From: Neoarius graeffei
Lineage: Eukaryota; Chordata; Actinopteri; Siluriformes; Ariidae
Length of the DNA: 64,000 bases
Assembly: GCF_027579695.1 (NCBI RefSeq)
Contig: NC_083577.1
Coordinates: 62,739,741 to 62,803,740, forward strand
Direction: 5' to 3'
Shown here: positions 11,816-35,619 of the stretch, in pieces
Layout of the letters: each line of letters begins with the position of its first letter
Numbering within the stretch: the stretch's first letter is position 1
Translations under genes and position numbers: made by a program
Notes under the pieces: model-generated
Database searches by the model: none
What the model was told of the DNA's origin: nothing
The model's input: only the letters and a program-made list of their open reading frames with translations

Positions 11816-13150
11816 TCAAATCCGAAGAGCGAGATTTTGGTGAGGCCATTTTAAGCGTCTCCATGACTTTCTCTGTGGTGACTGTCTCACTGTCTCTGTG
11901 ATAGTTGCATGGCGTCGAGAAGTGGACGCATGCTCACAATCTCCGTATGATTGTTGTTGTCCTTGGCAGTCTGCCCCAGATGGTTCTTGGCAGTCTGCCC
12001 CAGATGGTTCTTGGGAGTCTGCTCCAGATGGCTGTGTGTCCTTGGTCACAGACGATTGTTTTGGCATTGCGGAGGTATTGTTGATATTGACTAGGTCAGT
12101 CTGCGATATCTTATCAACTGTTCTCTTCAATGTTGACTGACAGAAAATTTCAAGTCTATAATGATCTGCTAAAACTTTGGTCCCAATCCAGCTGAGTTCA
12201 GTGCTGTTCGGCTTGAAGAATTCTCTGGGATTCCAGAAAAGGTTAAAATTGTCTATAAAGTTCATACCAGATGAAAAACAAGTTTTTCCAAGCCAGGTGT
12301 TAAGATTGAAGAGTCGAGTAAATGCAAAGCTTCCCCTTGCAGGGAGTGGGCCACTGATAAAAGATTGTATTCCGGTCTTATAGAGATGAGAAAAGAGTTT
12401 TTTGAAGTCCTCTTGGACAAACAGCTGTTCTCTGAAAACATAATTTGCTCCCACATGTACAACAATGCGTTTGATAGTTTTATGCTCGGACATGAGTTTC
12501 AAAATGCTGTCTTTAGTGTCAGAGATGGATGCATTTGGAAGGCAGCAAATAATCATTCCATGTCCTTTTAAATGTCGTATAGTGGAATCACCAAGAACAA
12601 GGGTTGTGGGATCAGGTGGTGTTACGAGCTGCTTTTTGCCTCTTCCCACAGCTCTTCGGTTGTGATGCAATTTCTTTTTACGATGCGTTTGTCCGTCTGA
12701 AAATTCCGCTTCCACATCCCTGAGGCATTCAAATTTGTTCTGAAGCCTTATGGGCTGTGGATTTTCCATAGGATTGTAAATCTTAGACTTAGCTCTATTT
12801 CTGATAGCATGGCTGTGAAGCATGGGTTGCATAGTATCAGCACAAGCTGGTGTTGAGGTAAAAACTCTGTCTGGTTTGGTTGAGGTAATAACTTTGTTTT
12901 TATTTTCATCTGTACTCACATTGTGCCCTGTTAGATCGATGAATTCATCCACTCGATCTGCAATGTCATCGGCTTGTCGGGGTACATTCTCTGCATTCTC
13001 AGCCACTGTTTCTGTACTCCTTTCCTGAGATATCGCTCTTAATTCGTCAGTCTTTGGCTGAGCATCAATCTTTGATTCCAGGATAGAAATCCTCTGTTCT
13101 AGTTCTATGCATTTTCTGCAGGATCTCCTAGATTTTTTGCCTCCTGGCAT
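11816..13150 (-). CDS. LINE ORF1 protein with SGNH esterase-like domain
   Basis: A 444-residue open frame starting MPGGKKSRRSCRK. It has a basic Cys-containing start, a short heptad coiled coil (IELEQRISILESKID, residues ~16-30), an acidic linker, then an SGNH/GDSL-hydrolase-like domain (residues ~185-330) with VLGDSTI as block I and VHVGAN as the G-x-N block. The C-terminus has repeats of (D/E)PSGAD(C/S)Q. ORF1 esterase domains are known from CR1/L2-type LINEs. The usual terminal D-x-x-H catalytic block is not apparent near STELSWIGTKVLADHY, so hydrolase activity is doubtful. The frame is intact, but it belongs to a dead element. Confidence 0.75.
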   Translation of the reverse strand: MPGGKKSRRSCRKCIELEQRISILESKIDAQPKTDELRAISQERSTETVAENAENVPRQADDIADRVDEFIDLTGHNVSTDENKNKVITSTKPDRVFTSTPACADTMQPMLHSHAIRNRAKSKIYNPMENPQPIRLQNKFECLRDVEAEFSDGQTHRKKKLHHNRRAVGRGKKQLVTPPDPTTLVLGDSTIRHLKGHGMIICCLPNASISDTKDSILKLMSEHKTIKRIVVHVGANYVFREQLFVQEDFKKLFSHLYKTGIQSFISGPLPARGSFAFTRLFNLNTWLGKTCFSSGMNFIDNFNLFWNPREFFKPNSTELSWIGTKVLADHYRLEIFCQSTLKRTVDKISQTDLVNINNTSAMPKQSSVTKDTQPSGADSQEPSGADCQEPSGADCQGQQQSYGDCEHASTSRRHATITETVRQSPQRKSWRRLKWPHQNLALRI

Positions 13151-13368
13151 TTTGTTTTAAAAGCTAACTTATCTTATAAAGATGAAAAATAAAATGAAAA
13201 AATAGTGGAAATTAAAAGCTTATAAAGATGAAAAATAAAATGAAAAAGTAGTGAAAATTAAATGAGAAAGTAAAGTAAAATAAAGATCAAGCAGGAGCAA
13301 AGCAGGAGCAAAGCAAAGAAATAAACATATATCACAATGACCAAATTTCAAAGGGAACTTTCACCAAT

Positions 13369-13374
13369 TTTATT
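13369..13374 (-). promoter_or_regulatory. Candidate polyadenylation signal for the CARD-caspase
   Basis: AATAAA on the - strand about 140 bp past the stop codon at 13516. No other AATAAA is closer. Confidence 0.4.
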
Positions 13375-13515
13375 AACTCGAAAGGCCGTCTAGCTTTAAG
13401 TACCCCTCAAAGTTATATTAATATAGTTAATTAGAAAATTAACTAATGATAGTACATGAATAACTAATAGGTAAATGATTAGTTCATCCATAAAGGTATG
13501 AGATTAAAGTGTTTT

Positions 13516-26043
<12,528 letters not shown>

Positions 26044-26730
26044 TCTTCCTGAAAAGAAACATGCAGAGATGGAGCCGTAAATGTAAATCTTCAAATACAA
26101 AGAACTCATACAGTACAGTAAAAAGGGTGTGGCCCCATGTAGCTGCATCATGTGTCTGCTATGTTAAAACTTTCGCTCACAGCTCTGTTTTTCTACATAC
26201 ATCAATAACTGGTTCGTGAAAGAAACTCTCTCAGTATAGTAAATAGGTCTATAGCTAAATTATTTATCATTCATATATGATACAATTATATAAATTAGAA
26301 TTTATAATGCTCTGTTTTAACGCACCTTATCAGCTGCTCCTCTTCAACGTGGCATAAAGGTGTGTTTTTGTTCCGTTTTTTGTTTGGACCGGATTTCCTT
26401 TCACTTTTACTGTTTCAAAATAAACCGAATTACTTCTAATCAACCAATAGATGGCGCTAGGTGTGGAAATGGAAAGAGTTTATAGACAAATTCAGACCAA
26501 AAGTTAAAAGTGAAGCAGTGTGCAGCAAAACAAATGTGTGGTTCTTTTGAGGTATGGATACCTTATGTTCACTGAGGTATGTTCATACCTTATGAGTTTT
26601 TTGTTTGTTTCTTTCTTTCTATAACTCATAATGAGTCAACAGCACCTTCAATTTCATTGTACCTTTGGAAAAGTGACAATGACAATAAAGACTTATCATT
26701 GAATTTCAGACAGAGAGACATGGCTGTTTC
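26044..26730. promoter_or_regulatory. Upstream region of the CARD-caspase
   Basis: An acceptor-like TTTCTTTTCAG at 26049-26059 (- strand) lies before the start codon, so a non-coding first exon is expected in 26.1-26.5 kb. I cannot place it or a TATA box with confidence. Confidence 0.35.
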
Positions 26731-27098
26731 TCATCTCATCTCATTATCTCTAGCCGCTTTATCCTGTTCTACAAGGTTGCAGGCAAGCTGGAGCCCATCC
26801 CAGCTGACTACGGGCGAAAGGCGGGGCACACCCTGGACAAGTCACCAGGTCATCACAAGGCCTGACACAGACAACCATTCACACTCACATTCACACCTAT
26901 GGTCAATTTAGAGTCACCAGTTAACCTAACCTGCATGTCTTTGGACTGTGGGGGAAACCGGCGCACCTGGAGGAAACCTACTCGGACACAGGGAGAACAT
27001 GCAAACTTCGCACAGAAGGCCCTCACCGGCCGCTGGCTCGAACCCGGACCTTCTTGCTGTGAGGCGACAGCGCTAACCACTACACCACCGTGCTGCCC
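26731..27098 (-). mobile_element. tRNA-derived SINE
   Basis: Complete reverse copy, more diverged than most (small deletions in the head and body). Confidence 0.85.
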
Positions 27099-27539
27099 AG
27101 AATAGAATTTTGTGTCGTTTTTCCTTTTTCAGTATTTATCATAGCTCCTCAAACACAAAAATCTAATATCCATTAATCCAAAATGTAAAATTGAGACGAA
27201 TGTTTAAATAACTTTTCAAAGTTAAGCTAACTTAAGTTGGACGGTCCCCAAGACATATTTTTACCCTATCTCTGACTGATTATTGTTACACTTTAGTACA
27301 AACATTTCCTATATGGAAATGAAACATGCAAATCGCAGTGTGGTGCTGTGAGCTAAATGTAAAATGACTAAAGACAATCTAGTTGTATTCCTTTAACAGT
27401 CCTACAGTTATGGAGGGAAATGACAGGTGGGAACTCCAGCAGAAAATGGATACACAGAGCCCAGGGCCAAATTGAGTCTAAATGAGTGTGACAACCTTTT
27501 CACTGAGTCTTTTGAAACACAATGCTGCTGCTGTTTCAG

Positions 27540-27540
<1 letters not shown>

Positions 27541-27626
<86 letters not shown>
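27541..27626. repeat. (CT)n(CA)n(TA)n compound microsatellite
   Basis: Three consecutive dinucleotide runs between unremarkable sequence (27099-27540, no gene seen) and the next SINE. Confidence 0.9.
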
Positions 27627-27629
<3 letters not shown>

Positions 27630-27631
<2 letters not shown>

Positions 27632-27952
27632 GGCAGTACAGTGGTGTAGTGATTAGCACTGTTGCCTCACAGCAAGAAGGTCCTGGGTTTGAGCCCAGTG
27701 GCCAGCGAGGGCCTTTCTGTGTGGAGTTTGCATGTTCTCCCCATGTCTGCGTGGGTTTCCTCCAGGTGCTCTGGTTTCCCTCACAGTCCAGAGACATGCA
27801 GGTTAGGCTAATTGGTGGCTCTAAATTGACCGTAGGCATGAATGATTGTTTGTCTCTATGCATCAGCCCTGCGATGACCTGGCGACTTGTCCAGGGTGTA
27901 CCCTGCCTCTCGCCCATACGACCCTGCATAGGATAAGCGGTTACGGATAATG
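27630..27952 (+). mobile_element. Old tRNA-derived SINE, diverged subfamily
   Basis: Head GGCAGTACAGTGGTGTAGTG, shortened 3' body (GGATAAGCGGTTACGGATAATGGA). Confidence 0.82.
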
Positions 27953-28145
27953 GAATGTGTGTTTTTATATATTTTATATATAGACACAAGTGTTTTAATG
28001 GGAAATACACTACTAATATTTTTCATACGAACTACATTCAGGACATGGAGAACTACAACCCTGACATATTTCTCAATATGTCACTTATGAGAAAATTGAT
28101 GAATTGTTTTGATTAATTTGGGTACTTTTTGTTTCTGAATGTGTC

Positions 28146-28454
28146 TGTAAAACTTGGAGTGGGCGGGTGGAGCACAGAAGTATGGCAGGCCAGAACTGAG
28201 TTCTCAAAACTCTTTATTTTCAGCTTTTCAGCTTTACAAACCCCCAGTCACACAGACAAGCACACATACATCAGTCGTCTGGTCAGGGAGAGAGCTCTCT
28301 TCCTCTGCTCTCTCTCTCCTTATATAGGGTGTGGTCACTGGGGAAGACACACAAACAGGTTAATTGACATCAGGTGTAGTGATTCTGCCACTTACCTTCC
28401 TTGGCTCCGCCCTCCGGTCACAGACCGACGCTTGACCACGCCCCCGCTGCCACA
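28146..28454 (-). repeat. 3' LTR of the Gmr1-like element
   Basis: 309 bp with a TATA-like CTATATAAGG near 28325 and a pyrimidine/purine run. Differs from the 5' LTR by several substitutions and small indels. Confidence 0.92.
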
Positions 28455-29988
28455 TACCCCCACCGCCCGACTCAGGCCGGGCAGCCATCCGGCCTGCAGC
28501 CGACTCCCTCTACCCCCTTGATGGGAGAGGAAGTCCGCCATGACCATCTGCGCCCCCAGCCTGTGGACCACCTTGAAGTTAAAGGGTTGGAGTGCCAGAT
28601 ACCAACGGGTGATCCGCGCGTTGGCATCCTTCATGTGGTGGAGCCACTGGAGGGGCGCGTGGTCCAAACAGAGGGTGAAAGGGCGTCCCAGCAGGTAGTA
28701 GCGGAGGGCGAGGACCGCCCATTTGATGTCCAGGCACTCCTTCTCTATGGTGCTGTAGCACCCCTCACGCACTGACAACTTCCTGCTTATATACAGCATG
28801 GGGCGATCCTCCCCCTGCACCTCCTGGGACAAAACAGCCCCCAGCCGTCTGTCCAACGCATCCATCTGCAACATAAAGTGGAGAGAAAAGTCAGGGGAGT
28901 GTAACAGTGGCCCCCCACACAGTGCAGCCTTCACCTCAGAAAAAGCCCGCTCGCATTGCTCCATCCACTGGACCGGATCTGGTGCCCCCTTTTTAGTGAG
29001 ATCAGTCAGTGGGCTGGTGACGTCCGAATAATTAGGTATAAACCTACGATAGTAGCCAACCAGCCCCAGGAACTGTCTCACCCCCTTTTTGGTCTTGGGC
29101 CTCGGGTGGGCTGCAATCGCTGCTGTCTTATTAATTTGGGGACGCACCTGCCCATTGCCCAAGTGGAAGCCCAGATACCATACTTCCACCTGCCCAATCG
29201 CACACTTCTTCGGGTTGGCCGTGAGACCTGCTCACCTCAGCGACCCAAGGACGGCCCTCAGGTGTTGCAGATGCCGCGGCCAGTCGTTACTATAGATTAT
29301 GATGTCGTCTAAGTAGCGGCCTAGTAGGTGGCATGGGGGTGGAGGACCCTGTCCATAAGCCACTGGAACGTAGCAGGCGCCCCAAACAGCCCAAAAGTAA
29401 GTGTGACAAATTGATGTAAGCCAAACGGTGTGGAAAAGGTCATTTTTCTCAGGATAGCGGAGTCAAGGGGATCTGCCAATAACCCTTTGTCAAATCCAGT
29501 GTCGAATAAAAGCGAGCCGTGCCTAGTCAATCCAGCAACTCGTCAATACGAGGCATTGGGTACGCATCGAATTTAGACACCGCATTGATTTTTCTATAGT
29601 CCACACAGAACCAGACCGACCCGTCGGCCTTGGGAACCAAGACCACTGGGCTGCTCCAGTCACTGTGGGACTCCTTGACGATGCCCATTTCGAGCATGGC
29701 CTCGAGTTCTTCCTGAACCACCTTTTTCTTGTGTTCGGGTGGCCTGTAAGGGCGGCTGCGTACTACCACCCCTGGGGGCGTCTCAATGTGGTGTTCTATG
29801 AGGCGGGTGCAGCCGGGCAGGGGTGAGAACACATCTGAAAATTCGGTCTGCAACTGGGCAACCTCCATTAGTTGGGTCAGGGAGAGGTGGTCTCCACAGG
29901 GGACCGGAGAGGTAAGCGATGTCAATGTTCCTTTTTGAACCTCCGGCCCCAGCTCTGCCTTCTCCAGAACCACCGACATCAACGCCAC
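28455..29988 (-). pseudogene. Gmr1-like element: reverse transcriptase and RNase H
   Basis: In element order: RT entry (RPYRPPEHKKKVVQEEL, MGIVKESHSDWSSPVVLVPK, FCVDYRKIN), the middle (TFSTPFGLHQFVTL, FGLFGAPATFQWLMD), the catalytic YLDD at 29315-29304, and the thumb (GVRQFLGLVGYYRRFIPN). RNase H follows with LQMDALDRRLGAVLSQ, YSTIEKECLDIKWA and LDHAPLQWL. The chain shifts frame near 29530, 29320 and 29190. It ends next to the 3' LTR, with no integrase after it. Confidence 0.88.
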
Positions 29989-31531
29989 GGGGACCTCCTC
30001 ATTCCAGAGTTTAAGCAGATTGAGGTGGTAAATCTGTAGCGCCCCACCTCATAGTCAACGTCCCCGACTCGCCGTGTGATCTCAAAGGGTTCTTGCCACT
30101 TGGCGATCAATTTGGAGCTCGACGTGGGCAACAGTACGAGTACTTTATCTCCCAGTGCGAACTCCCTAAGGCGCGTACCCCTGTCGTACAGGCGGCTTTG
30201 CCGTTCTTGGGCCTGCAGCAAATTCTCCTGGGTTAGGTGTGTGAGTGTGTGGAGTTTTGCGCGCAGGTCCATAACGTATTGAATTTCGTTTTTGCTCGGT
30301 GAAGGTCCCTCCTCCCAATTTTCCCGCAGTACATCTAGGATGCCGCGCGGCTTATGCCCATATAATTCGAACGGGGAGAACCCCGTGGAGGCTTGTGGGA
30401 CCTCTCACACTGCGAATAACAGGAGTTCAAGCCATTTATCCCAATTACGTGCATCCTCGCTTACGAATTTTTTAATTATATTCTTGAGTGTGCGGTTGAA
30501 CCGTTCGACTAAACTGTCCGTTTGTGGGTGATAAACGCTGGTGCAGATCGGCTTAATTCCCAATAACCCATACAGTTCGCGCAGTGTGCGTGACATAAAC
30601 GAAGTGCCTTGATCAGTCAGAATCTCTTTGGGGATTCCGACTCAGGAGATGATGTGGAAGAGCGCTTCCACAATACTGGGTGCTGAGATATTGCGCAGAG
30701 GCACGGCTTCCGGGTATCGCGTTGCATAGTCCACCAGGACTAAAATAAAGCAATACCCTCATGTTGACCGATCTAATGGCCCGACGAGATCCATCCCAAT
30801 TCTTTCGAACAGGGTCTCGATTAATGGTAGAGGGCACAAGGCGCTTTTGGAATGGCCACTGGATTTACTAACTTGCACTCACGGCATGCCGTACACCACC
30901 TACGGACATCGCCATGAATCCCTGGCCAATAGAACCGGGCCATTATTCGGGCTAGTGTCTTATCCTGCCCCAAGTGTCCAGCCATGGGATTAAAGTGAGC
31001 TGCCTGGAATACCAATTTCCAGCGGCTCTTTGGGATCAAAAGCTGCATGATCTGCTCTTTAGTCTGAGTGTCCTGCGTCACTCGGTATAATCTATCCTTC
31101 ATAATAGAGAAATAGGGGAAGGACGGGGTGGCGTTTTGCTGGAGCGTTTGACCATCGATTACTCTCACTTGGTCAAACGCATGCCACAGAGTCTCGTCTC
31201 GCGACTGCTCTAATGGGAAATCCGCGAGCGATTCCCCGAGAGAGGGAGGAGGAGCCTGCTGCTCCTCACTCTGACACGGAGATGATGTAGATGGCTCTGT
31301 GACAGCTGCTCCTGCCAATGCCACACCAGGACCTCCCCCGGCTGAACTACAGCAGGACCCACTCTTCACTAAATGACTCATTAACTCCTGAAATCCCAGC
31401 CAATCAGTCCCCAAAATTATTGAGTGGGTAAGGCGAGGATTAACCGCCACCTTTACACTAAATTTCTCCCCTCGAAATAGAATGTGGACCGACACTAAAG
31501 GGTAGTCGTGAACATCCCCGTGCACGCACAC
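29979..31531 (-). pseudogene. Gmr1-like element: protease end and integrase
   Basis: The first part ends the aspartic protease (NPRLTHSIILGTDWL). Then come the integrase zinc-binding HHCC domain (HFNPMAGHLGQDKTL ... CTACRECKLVN, 31.0-30.86 kb), the catalytic-core remains (SVYHPQTDSLVERFNRTLK at ~30530) and the C-terminal part (RLREFALGDKVLVLLP). Frames change near 30830, 30610 and 30400, and the N-terminal part of the core is decayed. It lies upstream of RT in element order. Confidence 0.86.
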
Positions 31532-31965
31532 AACATCTTCACCACTTGTGCTCTCCCCAATGCCTCATCTTGCACCAGGCTTTGGTGGATTGAGGTCTGA
31601 TTACAGCCAGAGTCCACCAAAGCCTGATACGTAGCCCCTTGGACACTCACCGGTATGCGATACGCTCCGGCCCGATCCAGGGCGGTTCCTGGCGCGTCGG
31701 GGATCTGGACCACTGCGCCCACCTCCATTGCTGAGCACTGATGCTGGAGGTGCCCCGGCTCCCCGCAGCGCCAGCAAACCGGCCCGGGCTTTCTCTCTGC
31801 ACCGGTGCTCTTGGGCTCACTCACCTGGGGGGGGGGGGGGGGGGGGGGGGGAGACAGACACGGAAGCGGGAAACGGGAGGGCACCACAGGTGTGACGGGC
31901 CGGCTGGGGTGCAGCTGGCCTCCGCCTCCATGGTGGGGGAATGGGGTGAGGATGAGACACAGAAG

Positions 31966-32010
<45 letters not shown>

Positions 32011-32724
32011 AGAGGAGATCTGCGCTCCTGCCATGGGAACAGCCGCCAAATGATCCTCCGCCAACTTGATAGCCTGATCCAGTGATGCCGGGTGATGGCA
32101 CTGGACCCACTCCGCGGTCCCTTCAGGAAGTCGGGCGATGAATTGCTCCAGTGCCACCAGATCGACAATTCCCTCAGCGTCGCGATTGTTAGCCCTCAGC
32201 CACCACTGGCAGGCATCCCGGAGTTGCTGGCCAAACTCGAACGGGCAGCCGACCTCCTCCAGGAGTAGAGCGCAGAAGCGCTGGCGTTGTTGTTCTGGGG
32301 TGTGCCCCACACACTGGAGGACGGCCTGGCGCAGGTCCATGTAGACCAGCCGGCTGTCGGCGGGGAGCTGTAGTGTGGCCAGCTGCGCCTCACCCATTAG
32401 CAGGGGGAGGAGGCGCGCCAAGCTCTGCTCCACCGGCCAGCCACTGGCCTCTGCTGCTTGCTCGAAGAGTGCTAGGAAGGCCTTGGGGTCGTCGTGCAGG
32501 CCCATCTTCGTTAGGGTGAGGTGGGGAGTGCCTGCGGCGGTGGAGGTGGTGGACCCTGCCGCCGCGAGGAGGTGCCGGAACGCCTGACGATCTTCTTGTT
32601 GTGCCAGCACCAGGGCCTCGAACCTTTGCGCTTGCTCCTTTCAGAAGGTGACCAACACCTGGTGCTGGCTCTGTTGGGCTGTGGCGAGGGCATGGACCAG
32701 GTCCGCGAAGGGGGAGGACTCCAT
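31495..32724 (-). pseudogene. Gmr1-like element: gag with zinc knuckle and protease start
   Basis: Gag begins at ATG 32724 (MESSPFADLVHAL), meets an in-frame TGA at 32643-32641, and then stays open to 31495. It has an alpha-rich capsid part (AFLALFEQAAEASGWP), a CCHC zinc knuckle (CWRCGEPGHLQHQC) near 31760, and the protease active-site motif ALVDSGCNQT near 31620. A poly-Pro/poly-Ser stretch is encoded by a pure G run (31829-31850) and a (GA)n run (31969-32005), probable expansions. It overlaps the next frame, where protease continues. Confidence 0.86.
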
Positions 32725-32769
32725 GGGGCTGTTCTCCTCTGTGCTCCATCTCCCGGGTTTCAGCACCAC

Positions 32770-33073
32770 TGTAAGACTTGGAGCAGGTGGGTGGAGCACA
32801 GAAGTATGGCAGGCCAGAACTGAGTTCTCAAAACTCTATTTTCAGCTTTTCAAACTCCCAGTCACACAGACACGCACACATACATCAGTTGTCTGGTCAG
32901 GGAGAGAGCTCTCTTCCTCTGCTCTCTCTCTCTCTCTCCTTATATAGGGTGTGGTCACTGGGGAAGACACACAAACAGGTTCATTGACATCAGGTGTAGT
33001 GATTCTGCCACTTACCTTCCCTGACTCCGCCCTCTGTCACAGACCGACACTTGACCACGCCCCCGCTGCCACA
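32770..33073 (-). repeat. 5' LTR of the Gmr1-like element
   Basis: 304 bp copy matching 28146-28454; includes TATATAAGG near 32946 and a slightly longer (CT)n run. Confidence 0.92.
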
Positions 33074-33448
33074 TGTCTATATAATAATGATGGCTTGAAG
33101 ATATTAAGTTTATCTTCTCATGTTGAAAAACTCATTTTTCATAAAAAATACATCACAGATCTGAGTGACATATTTCCTGATATCTTCACTCTGATGACAT
33201 CACTCCCAGCGTTTTCCCACTAACTACGCACATTATCAAAATGGCAAATTGGTTCAAAATTAAAATTCTTTTGATTCACTTGCATATTTTTTGTGGTTGT
33301 GTCCATATAATATAAAGAACATTACACAGTGGTGCAAAGATATGTTTATTATCTTGTCTTGAAAAATATATCACTTGTTCATTTCGCTCACTCGTGATAT
33401 TCACCACTTGAAGATAAACTTCATATCTTTGTGCAACTGTGTAATATC

Positions 33449-33456
<8 letters not shown>

Positions 33457-33508
<52 letters not shown>
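33457..33508. repeat. (CA)n microsatellite
   Basis: About 26 CA units at the edge of the next Tc1 copy. Confidence 0.92.
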
Positions 33509-33511
<3 letters not shown>

Positions 33512-34750
33512 CTCTGGAAAAAAATTAAGAGACCATTTCAATTTTTTTTCTTAAATCAGCATCTTTATGTATGGCAGCTATTTTATTCCAGTGTCTGTGC
33601 TGCAATTCCAACACAAGCACATTGCATTTTACTCAATGAGGTACTGGTTAGGTGATCACCTGGACCAAATCTTATTTAACGAGGAAAAGTATAAAAACCA
33701 CTGCTGTGGTCATCACTATCCTTTTGCAATAGGAGCAGTTCAGTTTGGATAGCAAAAACAGTGCTAGTAGGACCTTAAATTTTATTAGAATACAAAAATA
33801 TCTATTCATCATGACAAAAAAAAGAGTTAAAAAGAAATGTTTTGAGTGGGCAAAGAAGAAGGGTTCAAGTCTGGCTTTACTGGCAGAGGGATACAATGAG
33901 CATCAAGTTGCTTCCATCCTCAAAATTTCAAAGATGGCAGTTCATAAGAATAAGCTCAAGCAGCAGACATTGGGGACAACAAAGTTGCAGACTGGCAGAG
34001 GGCAAAAATGACTTTCCACTGACTGGAATGATCATCAACTCCTTCAAATGTCACTCAACAACCATAGGATGACCTCAAGTGACCAACAAAAAGAATTGCA
34101 AATGGTAGCTGGAGTTAAGTGCATGGCAAGAATGGTCCGAAACAGTCTCCTCTGGGTGGGGTTGAAGTCATGCAAAGCTAGAACAAAGCCCTTCATCAAT
34201 GAGAAGCAAAGAAGAGCCAGGCTGAAGTTTGTTAAAGATCATAAGGATTAGACCGTAGAGGACTGGAGTAAGGTCATCTTCTCTGACGAGTCCAATTTTC
34301 AGCTTTTCCCATCACCTGGTCATCTAATGGTTAGACAGAAACCAGGAGAGGCCAACAAGCCTCAATGAAAGTGTGGATGAAGGACCACAAGATCAAGACC
34401 CTGTTATGGCCAGCCCAATCTCCAGACCTGAACCCCACTGAAAACCTCTGAAATGTAATCAAGAGGAAGATTGATGGTCACAAACCATCAAACAAAGCTG
34501 AGCTGTGTTAATTTTTGCATTAGGAGTGGTATAAAGTCACCCAAGAACAACCTGAAAGACTGGAGGCGAGCACACCATGATATATGAAAGCTGTAATTAA
34601 ATGTAAAGGTTATTCCACCAAATACTGATTTCTGAACTTATCCTAAGTTCAAACATGAGTATTGTGTTGTTTAAAATTGAATATGTTATTGATTTCTATA
34701 CATTATTCAAGGTCTGAAAACACAAATCTTTGTTATTTTGACCAGTTGTC
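33509..34750 (+). mobile_element. Tc1-like transposon, copy 1 of an inverted pair
   Basis: The left end contains GCTCTGGAAAAAAATTAAGA. Transposase pieces on +: helix-turn-helix (YNEHQVASILKISKMAVHKN, 33890-33950), RNSLLWVGLKS, KFVKDHKD, then a stop and VIFSDESNFQLF near 34280, SPDLNPTEN near 34425. Multiple stops. The right end is not clear. Confidence 0.78.
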
Positions 34751-35619
34751 ATTTTCTGCAATTAAATGCTCTAAGTGACCATGTTTTTATGTGGAATTTG
34801 TGGGAAATGTCAGTAATTTATGGGATAAAACAAAAATGTTCATGTTCCACAAACACCTACCTATAAATAGTAAAACCAGAGAAACTGATAACTTTGATAA
34901 CTCATCAGAGAAGATGACCTTACTCCAGTCCTCTATGGTCCAATCCTTATGGTCTTCAGCAAATCTCAGCCTGCCTCTTCTTTATTTCTCACTGATGAAG
35001 GGCTTTTTTCTAGCTTTGCTCCTCCACCCAGAGGAGCCTGTTTCAAACCATCATTGCCATGCATTTAACCCCAGCTGCCATTTTCCATTCTCTTTGTTGG
35101 TCACTTGAGGTCATCCTGAGGTTGTTGAGTGACATTTGAAGTTGATGATCATCTCGGTCAGTGGAGAGTCATTTTTGGCCTCTGCCAGTCTGCAACTTTG
35201 TTGTCCCCAATGTCTGCTGCTTGAGCTTATTCTTATGAACTGCCATCTTTGAAATTTTGAGGATGGAAGCAACTGGATGCTCACTGTATCCCTCTGCCAG
35301 TAAAGCCAGAACTGAACCTTTCTTTTCTCATTCAAAGCATTTCTTTTTAACTCTTTTGGCATGATGAATAGATATTTTTGTATTCAAATAAAATATAAGG
35401 TACTACACTGTTTTTGCTATCCAAACTGCTCCTATTGCAAAAGGATAGTGATGACCACAGCAGTATGGAATCAATTTTGTGCCAAAATGTTCATACAACA
35501 CTTTTGAAATATCAAACAAAAACGACAAATCAAAATACAAAAAAAGAACAAAGTCAATTTTTTTTAGACTGGCAAACAAATTATTCGGGTAATCGTGCAA
35601 AATATCAGTCTATTAATTC

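Larger units (their letters stand above)
7871..13340 (-). mobile_element. L2/CR1-type LINE, nearly full length, inactivated
   Basis: Two-ORF non-LTR retrotransposon on the - strand: ORF1 (13150-11816), ORF2 endonuclease (11501-10650) and reverse transcriptase through the C-terminal domain (10621-8159). Its 3' end at 7871 is a short tandem array of CCTTG (AAGGC on +), preceded by an untranslated region containing GCTATATAAATAAACTTGCC. The 5' limit at about 13340 is approximate: it is where the AT-rich leader gives way to sequence beside the caspase stop. I see no clear target duplication. ORF2 is broken by at least two frame changes and by a SINE at 8349-8726. Confidence 0.8.
28146..33073 (-). 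mobile_element. Ty3/gypsy LTR retrotransposon with Gmr1-like pol order (gag-PR-INT-RT-RH)
   Basis: Two LTRs (33073-32770 as the 5' one and 28454-28146) begin TGTGGCAGCGGGGGC and end TTACA, with a 4-bp duplication TGTC (28142-28145 and 33074-33077). Directly after the 5' LTR comes a tRNA primer site-like TGGTGCTGAAACCCGGGA (32768-32750); a purine tract GGCGGTGGGGGTA precedes the 3' LTR. In element order, gag with zinc knuckle, protease and the integrase domains come before reverse transcriptase and RNase H. Integrase before RT is unusual for Ty3/gypsy and known from the Gmr1 group. Stops and frame changes in every part make it inactive. Confidence 0.9.
27957..33440. mobile_element. Unknown repeat, copy 1, split by the Gmr1-like element
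   Basis: 27957-28145 plus 33078-33440 form one repeat that also occurs at about 38335-39165. Shared segments include TTTTCATAC(A/G)AACTACA, AATGTGTCTATATAATAA and TTATCTTCTCATGTTGAAAA. No frame; superfamily unknown. Confidence 0.65.

Noticed and set aside
28401-28775. 124-residue + strand frame over the LTR and RNase H
   Set aside because: Antisense to the RT/RNase H frame, which has clear domain motifs.
31741-32085. Frames with poly-Gly and poly-Arg/Glu on + in the gypsy region
   Set aside because: Antisense readings of the G run and (GA)n within gag.
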